Source of the DNA: Neoarius graeffei
Taxonomy: Eukaryota > Chordata > Actinopteri > Siluriformes > Ariidae
Assembly (NCBI RefSeq): GCF_027579695.1
Contig: NC_083587.1
Span: 49,287,021-49,351,020 of the forward strand
DNA length: 64,000 nucleotides
Direction of reading: 5' to 3'
A program made the translations under genes and the position numbers. Shown here piece after piece: positions 1-36,840 of this stretch (positions are counted from its first letter, which is position 1; each line of letters starts with the position of its first letter). The notes below the pieces were generated by a model that ran no database searches, was not told where the DNA came from, and was given only the letters and a program-made list of their open reading frames with translations.

Positions 1-39
1 TTGGCTGTACGAAATAGGTGAAAACGGAAAGCCATTTAG

Positions 40-777
40 GTGGGGTTTACATTAGACCGTATCAGCGGATCATCAGATTAAGGTTTTGAAAAACGATTAG
101 CGTGCACACAGCAACGCCAATACACGATTCGCGTGCACACAGCAACACCAATACACGGATACGCTAATCACATGACTAATTCGGCACGTAAGTTGAAATG
201 TGTCAGTGCGGCTCATCGCTTCCTCCTCGGCGGCTGCGCTCCAAATCACTCCGCCCTGAACAGCGAGTGCCCTCTGGAGGGTGCGCACTCCGGCCCTGCG
301 CAGCTCACAGAGCGCGCGAGTGTAGTGCACGAGCAGTGATTCGGGACTGAGCCGCTGTGCGCAAGTCACTTACCACTTGCAAGTGGAAGGATGGCAAGCC
401 TAAAGACCATCATAACTACACAATGGACAGTATTTGCATCAGTATTTGCAGTATTTTCATACTTTTATACTCTTTAATGAAAGGTGATACAAGGCGGAAG
501 TCCGCGCCGTTTTTCAGCAGTCGTGTCACATGACCAACGCCAGCGAATCAGGAAGGTGGATGTCACAGTGACGTCCAATGACGACGCCAGCTAGAGCTCA
601 GCACAGCGTATCCGCGTATTCTCAATGTTTACACAGCACCGGAGCAGACACGATCTAGATTGAATACGTGGACCCTGGCGGATTCCCGTTTCCCGGCGTT
701 TCCAGGCGTTTTAATGTAAACGGACAGTGCATCCGCGAAGAAAATGAGACAGATACGGTCTAATGTAAACTTGGCCA
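40..777. mobile_element. 738-bp non-autonomous TIR element
   Basis: The ends are inverted copies sharing GTTTACATTAGACCGTATC. The flanks are TAG at 37-39 and TAG at 778-780. The unfilled site is visible at about 10928-10932 in a paralogous copy. A 3-bp duplication suits PIF/Harbinger or CACTA; I cannot choose. It contains two short direct repeats near 102-160 and no recognisable gene. Confidence 0.7.
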
Positions 778-963
778 TAGTTCATGGTGCAAAAAACTAA
801 ACATTCCAGGCGCTTGCATTTGTGTGGTTTGCCACAAAAAAATAATATACGGAAGCAATGGAAAGAGAGTGCAATAAATTGAATATATTAATCCATTAAT
901 TAATTGATAATAAAGTTATCAGTTCTAAGTTGACCATTCTCAGAATTTCATCGAAATCCACCC

Positions 964-966
<3 letters not shown>

Positions 967-996
<30 letters not shown>
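967..996. repeat. (CA)n microsatellite
   Basis: About 15 CA units inside the hAT-like fragment; the paralog near 11115 has a C-run at this point instead. Confidence 0.85.
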
Positions 997-998
<2 letters not shown>

Positions 999-1423
999 GT
1001 AAATTTTCAGTCAAAAAAAATTTTTTTTTTGCTTTAATCCATGCAAATGCAAAAAGGGAAAAAAATAAAAAGCTCCGGTGAGAAGCAGCAGCCAAAATGC
1101 ATACCATGTACTCTCAACCGGAAACGGAAATAACGTCAGTGAGCTTGGGCCCAGAGAGGATGATCACATAATCAAAACTGCTTCTCTAACCATTGGGCCA
1201 TGGCTTCCCATTTATTCCCTCATACAAGGGAATAAATTCAGCAAATGCTGCTGATAAAGCGTTTCACGATACTGTTGTCTGACTCGCTATCCGTTTTGAG
1301 TCAGTTGACACGTCAGACGTGTATATGACTAGCAGTCTTCAGCAGAGCTCTCCATTCAGCACGGTCTTGAGTTGCCTCCTCTGCGATATTCCATAGCTTC
1401 AAGTCAGCACGGACAGATTCCGT

Positions 1424-2008
1424 TCAGCTTTTTCGAGGTCGGCCACGGTTGTTCGCTCCTTCAACTTCCAGGCTAGTACATCTGTTGATCCAAGAATTAC
1501 TGCGCTGGACGTGTCCAAACCAGCGGAGACGACTGCATCTGAGGACAGTGTCAAGGCGACGGAGGTTCAGCATGCGCAGAAGAGAAGACGTGCTAATTCG
1601 TGTTCCTCTTTTGACATTGCACATCCATAAAAGCATGGCTCTTTCATTACGCTCAAGCCGTTTTTGGTCATCTCTTCGGAGTGCACAACGTTCAGAACCG
1701 TTTAACATGGTGCCACGCACACAACTGCTGTATAGTTGACCACAGGTATGAAGTGAGACAGCTTTGCAGGTTAACAATGGCAGCAGCTCTCTAAACTTTC
1801 CTAAAGCAGAACAAGTTCTGAATATCATTGCCAGTTCACAACCACCTCCTGGGTAGATATCATCACCAAGGTATACGAAGCTATCGACGACCTCTAGTTT
1901 GTTACCTGCCAACATTACCTCACTGCATGGTCTTGCATCAATCAGCCGAGCTCCTCCGAGACAACACCGACACTTGTAATCTGGGTTTTCCACTAACCTC
2001 CCCTGCAC
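1424..2008 (-). pseudogene. non-LTR retrotransposon RT, C-terminal remnant
   Basis: A 194-residue frame carries KLEVVDSFVYLGDDI, a GGGCELA stretch, LYSSCVRGTMLNGSE and LRWFGHVQRS near the end. This order is the familiar C-terminal part of fish and invertebrate LINE endonuclease/reverse transcriptase proteins. A CRCC pair near its start is the remnant of the preceding Cys-rich motif. The catalytic RT core is missing (5'-truncated copy). It lies left of the first visible rbm42 exon, presumably in an intron, on the opposite strand. I cannot assign the clade. Confidence 0.7.
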
Positions 2009-2532
2009 ACCAGAACATCTCTAAGCCGTTCATCGACTATGATGCTTTAGGGTGGAGTTGCTCTTAAAAGCTAATCTGCTCCGAAATTCTGTTTTACTTT
2101 GTGACTACTTCTTATTAAATCTTCGGGCCATTTTAAAAGCTCAGAAAACACAGGTTCCTCCATTTATAGACCCTTTTCACTCACGTGACCTTCGTAAACG
2201 CGACCGCCATTTTGGACATGAAGAAATAACGGTTTATGGCACAGACCCTTTCGGTTCTCGCTCATCTAGCTGCTACAATGACTGCTTAGACTGCAACAAT
2301 AATACCTAACGCACATTTAAGTATCCGTCGTAAAGACGTGAAACTCGTCGAGTGACGAGTGTGTTCATTGATAAGCTAACACAATCTAAAAGTAGACATA
2401 CCATCACACTGCCCTGGCGCTGTGTACAGTTTCCCTTCTATGGTTTGTGCACTCACTATTTGCCATTACTTTCTCCAACCCAGTGTTCGAACTATGCCGA
2501 TATTTTCGGGGGGGGGTCCCTTTTTTCCCCTT

Positions 2533-2553
2533 GGGGGGGGGGGGGGGGGGGGG
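2533..2553. repeat. poly-G tract
   Basis: 21 consecutive G after a C-run, at a place where the paralog near 25650 has no such tract. Confidence 0.8.
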
Positions 2554-3109
2554 TGCTTGCGCTTGTTTCAGAGCGTGGATCTCCAAACACATGAGAAGCC
2601 TATCTTATGCACATATCACGCAGACTCCACACACGCATCGCGTCTGAAGTCATAACTCATCAGGGGAAATCGTGTCCGCATTGGCATGTTCAAAAAACAA
2701 CCTCGCGTCAACAATGATGCCACACGCAAAAAAACAGTCAGGCTACTCAACACATCTGATCCACAGCAGCACCAAAGCATCACTGGAAATCATGTCAACA
2801 ACCAATCTTCCATTTCAACACGCATCAACAAACAAATGGCACCACAAACATGAACGAATCGGTCAGGCTACCGATTCCAAACCCACAGCAGACGAATAAT
2901 TAAATACATCTTACCTTAAAGCAGAATCGACCACAAAGGAAGTGTGTTGGCACTGTTGGCACACTTCCTTTCTACTAGTTTGTGTCCCCAACCTGGCAGC
3001 AGCAGTCGTTGTCACATCGGTTTATTTTATCTTTGATGTAAACACAACACTTCGGATATGCAAATGCTTCCCGTTACACACGATTGCTACGTCAATAAAC
3101 ATCATTTTG

Positions 3110-3778
3110 CCAATATTTTAGAGACCATCCATCTTCTCCGTCGGTCAGCGTCTGTCGGGATCCGATAAAATGATAAATCTTGCCTTGTGTGTTGATGGTT
3201 ACTAGTCTGGTTAACACCAGACCATATCACAAGTGAAATATGGTCTGGAATCCGCCTATTGAATTTCTCGTAGGGGAGGTGTGGTTTACGATTGTCAACG
3301 GCCGTTTATTGGACGTTGCGAATGTCTATCATTTGGCGTATACGTAGCCCATGGCCAATCATAGCAGTTGTACCCGGTGACGTAGTTAGAGCGACGAAGA
3401 GGCGAAGAAGAGAAGGAAAGAGAAGGCAAAACAAAAATAACGCCAAACGCTGTTCTCTTTTTTTAAAACAAACTTTCGCTCTAAACTATTCAGAACAGTG
3501 TCTAAAGCTTGATCGAAAGTTTGGTTCGTATCGCTCGCCGCCATGTTAAATGTGATCCGTAAACAGTCCCAAATAAACTACAAGCTTCCGTTTGTCGAGT
3601 AGTACGCGTCACCATCTTTCCACCCCTCCCCACTCTCTGATTGGCTCCTTAACTCAGGCGAGCCTTTAGACCATAGTTTCCATGCTGTCTTTTCAGATCG
3701 GAACGATTGTGCAAAGCAGCATGGGATTTCCCAGGCTAGATGGTTACTACATCCAGGTGCACAACAATATAATGGCAT
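3110..3778 (-). pseudogene. THAP-domain gene fragment split by a transposon
   Basis: On the minus strand from 3778 the frame begins MPLYCCAPGCSNH and meets the 9-bp TSD at 3747-3739. Past the other TSD copy (3194-3202), bases 3193 downwards continue in the same frame with QDLSFYRIPTD, then an Arg run and W. The Cys pair, the F-x-x-P-like block and the Trp are THAP landmarks (a C2CH zinc DNA-binding fold used by several transposases). The final Cys and His are not found, so it is a remnant. Confidence 0.65.
3203..3738. mobile_element. TAGYCTGG-ended element, 9-bp TSD (copy 1)
   Basis: It begins TAGTCTGG and ends CCAGGCTA. Both sides are flanked by GATGGTTAC (3194-3202 and 3739-3747). The body is nearly identical to 42989-43508. 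No coding region is recognised. A 9-bp duplication points to a Mutator-like origin. Confidence 0.82.
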
Positions 3779-4130
3779 GATGGAAGTCTTGCTGAAAGTA
3801 AAAACTTTCTTTGATGGCTATATTCCTTTCGATGCTTCGCCGTCGTTCCTCGTTGTTGGCTGTGGTAGACTACTGGTAGTTCATGTCCAAAATGGCGGCC
3901 GTGTTTGTCGTGACGTCACGTGAAAAGGGTCTATACTCCTACAATTTTGAACATGCTTCGTGAAAACAGAGACACTCAGTTTTGGTTGAAGTTTTCAGCT
4001 CTGGCAAATTCTCAAATTGAAAAATCAGAAATATCTACATGTTTGTTGAGCATCAGTTACTTTGTGTGTAACTATTCAATGAATACGAAAAGGTGATGCG
4101 CAGAAAATAATCTTTCACTTCCTTCGACAG

Positions 4131-29412
<25,282 letters not shown>

Positions 29413-29860
29413 GGTCTGAGAGGCCGAGTCCAAACTGTAGCGCAAGTGGACGAGTGTTCGCCTCCATCTCCTGCTGTACACCGACAGCCTCATGATGTGA
29501 AAGACTGAAATACACAACTGTGGTAGCAGCGGATGGGAGTAGATCAGTAACACTCTTTCCATAAAGTGTGAAGCTTTGGCTGCAGTGCAGTGGTGGTTCT
29601 CATTTCTGTCACATTTCACTACCCAGGTCATTAGAACGCACTGCGCTCATACCTCCTGTTTTTTCTGTCGATCCAAGTCTTTTACAATTGCATTCAGCAT
29701 CGACTTTCAAACTTCTATAGTACGGTTGTGTGTTTTTAATCTTGATTTTTTTGCTTACCCAGTTACCAGAAATAACCATCTTGTTCTTCGATTTTGATGT
29801 TAGGAGCTGGTGAACAATAATGCAAAACCTGTGAATAAACCTCACATTTTATTTTGCGTG
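29413..29860 (+). other. rbm42: rbm42 3' UTR with polyadenylation signal
   Basis: About 440 bp follow the stop with no open frame of note. AATAAA lies at 29834-29839, a good position for the end of the transcript near 29855. A 24-bp string starting at 29840 recurs exactly at 24453-24476 inside an rbm42 intron. Confidence 0.6.
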
Positions 29861-30117
29861 CCAGTTTGTAGTTTGTTTCATCAGTATTAGCCAGATGTGA
29901 CACTTATCACAATCCGTAGTAACCGCCTGGTCACGGCTGCAGCGGTTTAAATTCATAAACTAGGTCGTTTACTTTTTGGGAAATACAACCTAATAAAATA
30001 TGAAATATTGAGAGCAGGTACAAACAGATGTAATAACAGTGTGAACAAGATTTAAAAAAAAAAAAAAAGTATAATTATTGAGTGATGCAGCTGAGGTTGG
30101 GACGCAATCAGAACTAG
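29861..30117. other. intergenic, nothing recognised
   Basis: Contains a poly-A run (about 30054-30068). Confidence 0.45.
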
Positions 30118-30319
30118 TTCTGATGGCATGCAAAAGTTTGGGCGCCCTTGCTGAAAATGTCTGTTACTGTGAGCAGAAGATGAACTGATCACCATAAGGG
30201 TAAAGATGACACTTTTCTTTAATATTTTCCACAAGATTATTTTTATTTCCATCATTTACAGGCATAAAATACCAAAAAATGAAAAGGACCTGAAGCAAAA
30301 GTTTGGGCACCCTGCATGA

Positions 30320-31341
30320 TTAGTACCTAGTAACACCCTCTTTGGCAAGTATCACAGCTTGTAAACACTTTTTGTAGCCAGATAATAATCTTTCAGTTCT
30401 TACCTGGGGGATTTTCGCGCATTCGTCCTTGCAAAAGGCTTCCAGTTCTACAAGTTTCTTGGGCTGTCTTGCATGCACTGCTCTTTTGAGATCTATCCAC
30501 AGATTTTCAATGATGTTTAGGTCAGGGGACTGTGAGGGCCAGGGCAAAACCTTCAGCTTGTGCCTCTTGAGGTATTCCATTGTAGATTTTGAGGTGTGTT
30601 TTGGATCATTGTCTTATTGTAGGACCCATCCTCTTTTTAACTTCAACTTTTTTACAGATGGTGTGATGTTTGCTTCCAGAATTTGCTGGTATTTGTTCGA
30701 ATCCGTGCTTCCCTCGACCAATGAAATGTGCCCTGTGCCACTGGCTGCAACACAACCCCAAAGCATGATCGATCCACACCCATGCTTCAGAGTTGGAGAG
30801 GTGTTCTTTTCCTGGAATTTGGCACCCTTTTTTCTCCCAACATACCTTTGCACATTGTGGCCAAAAAGTTCTATTTTGATTTCATCAGTCCACAGGACTT
30901 GTTTCCAAAATGCATCAGGCTTATTTAGATGTTCATTTACAAACTTCAGATGCTGAATTTTGTGGCTAGGACGCAGGAAAGGTTTTCTTCCGATGACTCT
31001 CTCATGAAGGTCATATTTGTTCGGGTGTCGCTGCATAGTAGAACAGCGCACCACCACTCCAGGGTCTGCCAAATCTTTCTGAAGGTCTTTTGCAGTCAAA
31101 CAGGGTTTTTATTTGCCTTTCTAGCAATCCAATGAGCAGTTCTTTCAGAAAGTTTTCTTCATCTTCCAGACCTCACCTTGATCTCCACTGTTTCTGTTAA
31201 CTGCCATTTCTTAATAACATTACAAATTGAGGAAACAGCTACCTGAAAACACTTTGCTGTGTTCTTGTAGCCTTCTCCTGCTTTGTGAGCATCAATTATT
31301 GTATTATTCAGAATGCGAGGGAGTTGCTTAGAGGAGCCCAT
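30320..31341 (-). pseudogene. Tc1 transposase with one frameshift and one nonsense codon
   Basis: Starts MGSSKQLPRILNNTIIDAHK at 31341. A frameshift occurs between 31159 and 31099. The DDE core follows: LWTDEIKIELFG, GCGSIMLWGC, then WVLQ, a TAA at about 30611, DNDPKHTS and DLNIIENLW, ending KEGVTRY. The parts before and after the TAA are in the same frame (519 nt apart), so only a stop separates them. A different Tc1 subfamily from 19039. Confidence 0.85.
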
Positions 31342-31558
31342 GGCTGTTGATTTTAGGGACAAGTTTGAGGACTCAGAGAATTTATACAGCTTTGAAATCT
31401 GCATCATCTGACCTTTCCTAACGAAGAATTTGAACAAGCCACAGCTCAATAAGCTAATTAAGGTCTGGAACCTTGGTAAAAGTTACCTGAGAACTCAAAT
31501 GTATTGGGGTGCCCAAACTTTCGCATGGTGTTCCTTTTCTTTTTTTCACTCCAATTGT

Positions 31559-31941
31559 CTCCTCTCATCTCATTATCTGTAGCCGCTTTATCCTGTTCTA
31601 CAGGGTCGCAGGCAAGCTGGAGCCTATCCCAGCTGACTACGGGCGAAAGGCGGGGTACACCCTGGACAAGTCGCCAGGTCATCACAGGGCTGACACATAG
31701 ACACAGACAACCATTCACACTCACATTCACACCTACGGTCAATTTAGAGTCACCAGTTAACCTAACCTGCATGTCTTTGGACTGTGGGGGAAACCGGAGC
31801 ACCCGGAGGAAACCCACGTGGACACGGGGAGAACATGCAAACTCCACACAGAAAGGCCCTCGCCGGCCACGGGGCTCGAACCCGGACCTTCTTGCTGTGA
31901 GGCGACAGCACTAACCACTACACCACCACGCCGCCCCCACT
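31559..31941 (-). mobile_element. V-SINE/Mermaid-type SINE
   Basis: Full-length; CTCCAATTGT duplicated at 31549-31558 and 31942-31951. Inserted in the Tc1 element. Confidence 0.92.
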
Positions 31942-32113
31942 CTCCAATTGTACAAAACAAAAATAATACACGAATCTTGCAGAAAACGCTGAAACGAAAT
32001 GTCTCGTCTTTACCTTTATGCCTTTTGGTGATCAGTTCATCTTCTGCTCACTTAACAATTCACAGTAACAGATATTTTCAGCAAGGGTGCCCAAACTTTT
32101 GCATGCCACTGTA

Positions 32114-32488
32114 AATAGTGCTGCCATTTCTACTTCTGGCTGTTTTTCTTCGTGTTTTCAGGGGCATCGTGGTAGGCTTCATATCTATTAAGGAAAAAAA
32201 AAATCCTGTTGAGGTCAATGCCCACTTCAGGTTGAAATCTAAATACAGATATTTAGAGCGCCTAACCTGATGCAGATAGTGGCATTGAGTGACACCCCAA
32301 ATACACACATTTACAGATACTGGCATATTTGAGAATACCAGGGAACACCTGTGCAGGCATATGTGAAACACTGACCGTCACATGAGGTCAGGTTCGAATA
32401 TGGAACTGTCGAGCTGTCAGACACATGCAGCACCACCCATGCTTCCCTCTTGGTGACTCTGAGATGTGGAATTTGTGGTTGATCGAGG
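32114..32488. other. intergenic, nothing recognised
   Basis: Has one A run (32193-32202); no other structure seen. Confidence 0.45.
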
Positions 32489-32660
32489 ACAGATGGGTGG
32501 CACTGTCGCCTCACAGCAAGAAGGTTCTGGGTTCAAGCCCAGCAGCTGACCAGGGCCTTTCTGTGTGGAGTTTGCGTGTTCTCTGCATGGGTTTGCTCCG
32601 GTTGATATTCCAAAGACAGGCTAATTGGTGGCTCTAAATTGTCCATGGGTGTGAATGGTT
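32489..32660 (+). mobile_element. degenerate SINE fragment
   Basis: GTCGCCTCACAGCAAGAAGG and GGGTTCAAGCCC match the SINE head; the centre is diverged and the tail is missing. Confidence 0.7.
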
Positions 32661-32850
32661 GAAAGGAAAATAATCCAGTTGAAGGCCACGGGAAAGCACT
32701 ACTGTAATGTTCCCAAGACACTTTGACAGCCGAAGCCGTCAGAGCGGCCACGTCACTGTCGTGATATGCCTGGATGGAGAGGACAAAATTTGAGATTTGT
32801 TGCAAAAATCAAACACCACTACAAACTAGTATGAGATAAGTACTGAATCT

Positions 32851-33222
32851 AGGGCGGCACGGTGGTGTAGTGGTTAGCGCTGTCGCCTCACAGCAAGAAG
32901 GTCCGGGTTCGAGCCCCGTGGCCGGCGAGGGCCTTTCTGTGCGGAGTTTGCATGTTCTCCCCGTGTCCACGTGGGTTTCCTCCGGGTGCTCCGGTTTCCC
33001 CCACAGTCCAAAGACATGCAGGTTAGGTTAACTGGTGACTCTAAATTGACCGTAGGTGTGAATGTGAGTGTGAATGGTTGTCTGTGTCTATGTGTCAGCC
33101 CTGTGATGACCTGGCGACTTGTCCAGGGTGTACCCCGCCTTTCGCCCGTAGTCGGCTGGGATAGGCTCCAGCTTGCCTGCGACCCTGTAGAACAGGATAA
33201 AGCGGCTACAGATAATGAGATG
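32851..33222 (+). mobile_element. V-SINE/Mermaid-type SINE
   Basis: Full-length; perfect 13-bp TSD AAGTACTGAATCT (32838-32850, 33223-33235). Confidence 0.94.
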
Positions 33223-33235
33223 AAGTACTGAATCT

Positions 33236-34189
33236 TCCAAAATGTCTTACCAAGGACTGACTGTTCCTAACCTTTCCACTAGGAGGCGTACCAACATGAT
33301 TCTTTTTCATCACAAGTCTCCAGTGACTACTCCTTTCTACTTTATATTGCTTTTCTTTTTTTAACAGGAAGTGCAAACCGAAAATAAGTTGCTGTAAGTG
33401 GTTCCTCAGAGAAAATTCCGTGTCTCACATGCATTGAATAAGATCATGTGTTTTGAAAAAGCCTCATTTCCTAATTTCAGAGTGAGAGTCCACTTTTGCT
33501 TTAGTATGAAGAGACAGCTTTTGACAATAAATACCGAGCAAACCATAAACACACCACAGTGAGCAGGATGCAGAGAAGGGGGACTGGTAGGAGTTATCAC
33601 AGCTCTTCTATACTATATATATATATATCTCAGCTTGTATTTCTACATTAACTCTTTTTGTATTTCCTATTTCTTACGCTTGCAGTGGAAGGCTGAATTT
33701 GCATCTTTTCAAACTATTTTTGTTTCATATCTCAATATCTAAAATAACTTTCTTCAAGATGTGCATCACATCACAAAAAGGAGGGTTAAATACTTTTGAA
33801 CAGCAACACGGGATTTATTTTAGATGTGAAAAACTTGTCATTTGATTATCTCTTTAATTATGTATGTGTCAAACAATTGCTAGCACATATCTGATTGCTG
33901 CAGTTCTGGAAAAGGGAGAGGCAATTATTTGTCTGGTCACACAAAAAAAATAATAAGAAGAATTCAGCAGGAATACGAATGTTAGAAAGCACAAGACCTC
34001 ATTAGGGATAGTAATTAATAATGGAATAATATTATTGGCAGTGCAAACAGCAATACAGGGATTGTGTACTAATATAAATATATCTTCTTAATAATAAAAA
34101 TGCCTGGTTGTGGCTTAACATGTGGGGACAAGATAATTAACTCATAGCTGTGACTTGCATAGTAAGGCAAGATATCGTTAAGGCTTGGC
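33236..34189. other. intergenic, A/T-rich, nothing recognised
   Basis: A short TA run at about 33615; no exon or repeat terminus seen. Confidence 0.45.
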
Positions 34190-36028
34190 CATGACTTAGT
34201 AACACATGAAAACGAGCTAAAGTCATGGCCACAATTTAGTAATACATAGATCATTACGGCATTACCATTACTTAGTAACGTGAAAATGAGATGATAAAAT
34301 CATGGTCATGACTCGTGACACAGGAATGAGAGAATTAAATCATGGCCACCACTTCGTAACACATGAGAATGAGATGATAAAATCATTGTAACTCATGGAA
34401 ATGAAATAATTGTCATGACCATGACTAAGTAACCTATGGGAACAATGTCATGCTTTTCTTGTCATTGCCATGACTTAGTTAAACAAGGGAAATATCAACC
34501 TATATAAGCTAAAACTTAAGATAAAGCCTACCTCTCTTGGGGAGGGGGGGAATATACAGTTACTCATTCCCTGAGCACCTTACCCTGTGTTTCAGGTAAG
34601 CTGTGATCACTTCTGTATGGCCTCGTCCCCTTCTGTTAGTAGTTTTGGCCATGACTGAATAATCTCATTCCCACTCCTTATTAAGTAATGACCATGACTT
34701 ATTTATCTCATTCGCACTCCTTACAAAGTCAAGGGCATGACTTGATTATCTGATTCTCACTTATTACAAAGTCATGACCATAATTTAATCTCATACCCAT
34801 GTGTTACAAAGTCATGCCCATGACTCAATATCTCAATCATATTCCTTATTAAGACGTGCCTGTGATTTAATTATCTCATTCTCACACCTTACTAAAGATG
34901 TGTCTGTGACTCAGTTCTCGTGTGTTATCAAATCATGCCCAGGACTTAATTGTCTTATTCCAGTGTGTTACTATGTCATGGTCATGACTTAATTGTCTCA
35001 TTCCAGTATGTTACTATGTCATAGTCATGACTTAATTGTCTCATTCCCATTTGTTACGAAGTCATGACCAAGACTTAATTATCTCGTTCCCATTCCTTAT
35101 TAAGATGTGCCTGTGATTTAATTATCTCCTTCCCATACCTTACAAAGGATGCGTCTGTGACTCAGTTATCTTGTCCTTATGCATTACCAAGTCATGTCCA
35201 TGACTTAATTATCTTGTTGTTGTCTATTACTAAGTTGTGGTCATTACTTAGTTGTCTCGTTCCAGTGTGTTACTATGTCGTGGTCATGACTTTGTCTCAT
35301 TCCTATGTGTTACTAAGTCATGGTCATGACTGTCTCATTCCCATATGTTACTAAATTGTGGTCGTGACTTTGTCTCATTCCTATATGTTACGAAATCACG
35401 GTCATGACTTTGTCTCATTCCTATATGTTACTAAATCTTGGTCATGACTTTGTCTCATTCCTATATGTTAAAAAATCACGGTCATGACATTGTCTCATTC
35501 CTATATGTTACTAAATTGTGGTCATTACTTTGTCTCATTCCTATATGTTACAAAATCACGATCATGACATTGTCTCATTCCTCTATGTTACTAAATTGTG
35601 GTCATGACTTTGTCTCATTCCTATATGTTACTAAATCTTGGTCATTACTTTGTCTCATTCCTATATGTTACAAAATCACGATCATGACATTGTCTCATTC
35701 CTATATGTTACTAAATTGTGGTCATGACTTTGTCTCATTCCTATATGTTACTAAATCTTGGTCATGACTTTGTCTCATTCCTATATGTTACAAAATCACG
35801 GTCATGACTTTGTCTCATTCCTATATGTTACTAAATCTTGGTCATGACTTTATCTCATTCCTATGTGTTAAAAAATCACGGTCATGACATTGTCTCATTC
35901 CTATATGTTACTAAATTGTGGTCATGACTTTGTCTCATTCCTATATGTTACTAAATCTTGGTCATTACTTTGTCTCATTCCTATATGCTACAAAATCACG
36001 ATCATGACATTGTCTTGTTCCTATATTA

Positions 36029-36514
36029 CCCCTTTTCCACCAAATCAGTTCCAGGGCTGGTTCGGGGCCGGTGCTGGTTCACAACTCGTTCAACTTGCGA
36101 ACCAGCTGAGAACCAGTTTGCTTTTCCATAGCTCGGGGTGCTAAGGGGAGCCACGTGATTACGTCACTGTATACATCAGTTACATCGCTGCATTTGCATA
36201 AACCTTGGCGCGAACATCGACGCAACAACAACAATAATAATGGATGACTGCTGCTTTACTGCATCCATGATATCTCGTTGCTTATTTAAAAATGGCGCCC
36301 TCTCGCGGTCTTGCTATTGTTGTTGGTCTTAACAACTCTCCCCCCCGCTGACGTAAGCAGTTCTTTCTTCTAGCCCAGCAAAGAGCTGGTGCTACCCTGG
36401 AACCGGTTTTTCTGGCCCACAGCCAGTTCTTTGTCAGTGGAAACAGAAAACCCGGTTCCAAACTAAGCACTGGCCCCGAACCAGCCCTGGAACTGATTTG
36501 GTGGAAAAAGGGCT
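36029..36514. mobile_element. TIR MITE inside the minisatellite (copy 1)
   Basis: About 48-bp inverted ends: CCACCAAATCAGTTCCAGGG and the inverse. No coding region. The superfamily is unresolved because the TSD merges with the array. Confidence 0.8.
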
Positions 36515-36840
36515 ATGAGTTACTAAATCGTGATCATGACTTTGTCTCATTCCTATGTGTTACTAAATCGTGGTCATGAATTTGTCTCACTCCTATATGT
36601 TACTAAATCTTGGTCATAACTTTGTCTCATTCCTATATGTTACAAAATCACGGTCATGACATTGTCTCATTCCTATATTTTACTAAATCGTGGTCATGAC
36701 TTTGTCTCATTCCTATATGTTACTAAATCTTGGTCATGACTTTGTCTCATTCCTATATGTTACTAAATCACGGTCATGACTTTGTCTCATTCCTATATGT
36801 TACTAAATCTTGGTCATGACTTTGTCTTGTTCCTATATTA

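Larger units (their letters stand above)
1..1050 (+). mobile_element. hAT-like element fragment, split by an insertion
   Basis: Bases 1-39 continue directly into 781-1050 when the 738-bp insertion is set aside, and the joined stretch matches 10892-11275. The coding part holds the Cys-x2-Cys of a BED-like zinc finger followed by YGSNGK. The matching 3' flank ends in an A/T-rich stretch at GCTTTAATCCATGC. The left end is outside the window. Confidence 0.55.
2168..3932 (-). mobile_element. ISL2EU-like DNA transposon (copy 1)
   Basis: The termini read AGACCCTTTTCAC at 2168 and its inverse before 3932, and GCCATTTTGGACATGAA recurs inverted inside both ends. The flanking dinucleotide is AT on both sides. 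Inside on the minus strand is a THAP-type N-terminus. Bases 2450-2720 are nearly identical to 25450-25700 inverted, which lie in a second element with the same ends. THAP, an AT duplication and a related copy with a SWIM-like motif suggest ISL2EU; this is inference. It is interrupted by the element at 3203-3738. Confidence 0.65.
30118..32111 (-). mobile_element. Tc1-like transposon interrupted by a SINE
   Basis: The right end is CCCAAACTTTTGCATGCCACTG before TA at 32112-32113; the left carries GGCATGCAAAAGTTTGGGC. The transposase is on the minus strand; a SINE lies between its start and the right end. Confidence 0.85.

Noticed and set aside
3578..3778. Single 66-residue protein from the THAP start
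   Set aside because: Only its first 13 residues are THAP; the rest is read into the inserted element.
35438..36020. Open frame of about 109 codons in the minisatellite
   Set aside because: Three 40-bp units make 120 bp, a multiple of three, so an open frame repeats by itself; no start context or domain.
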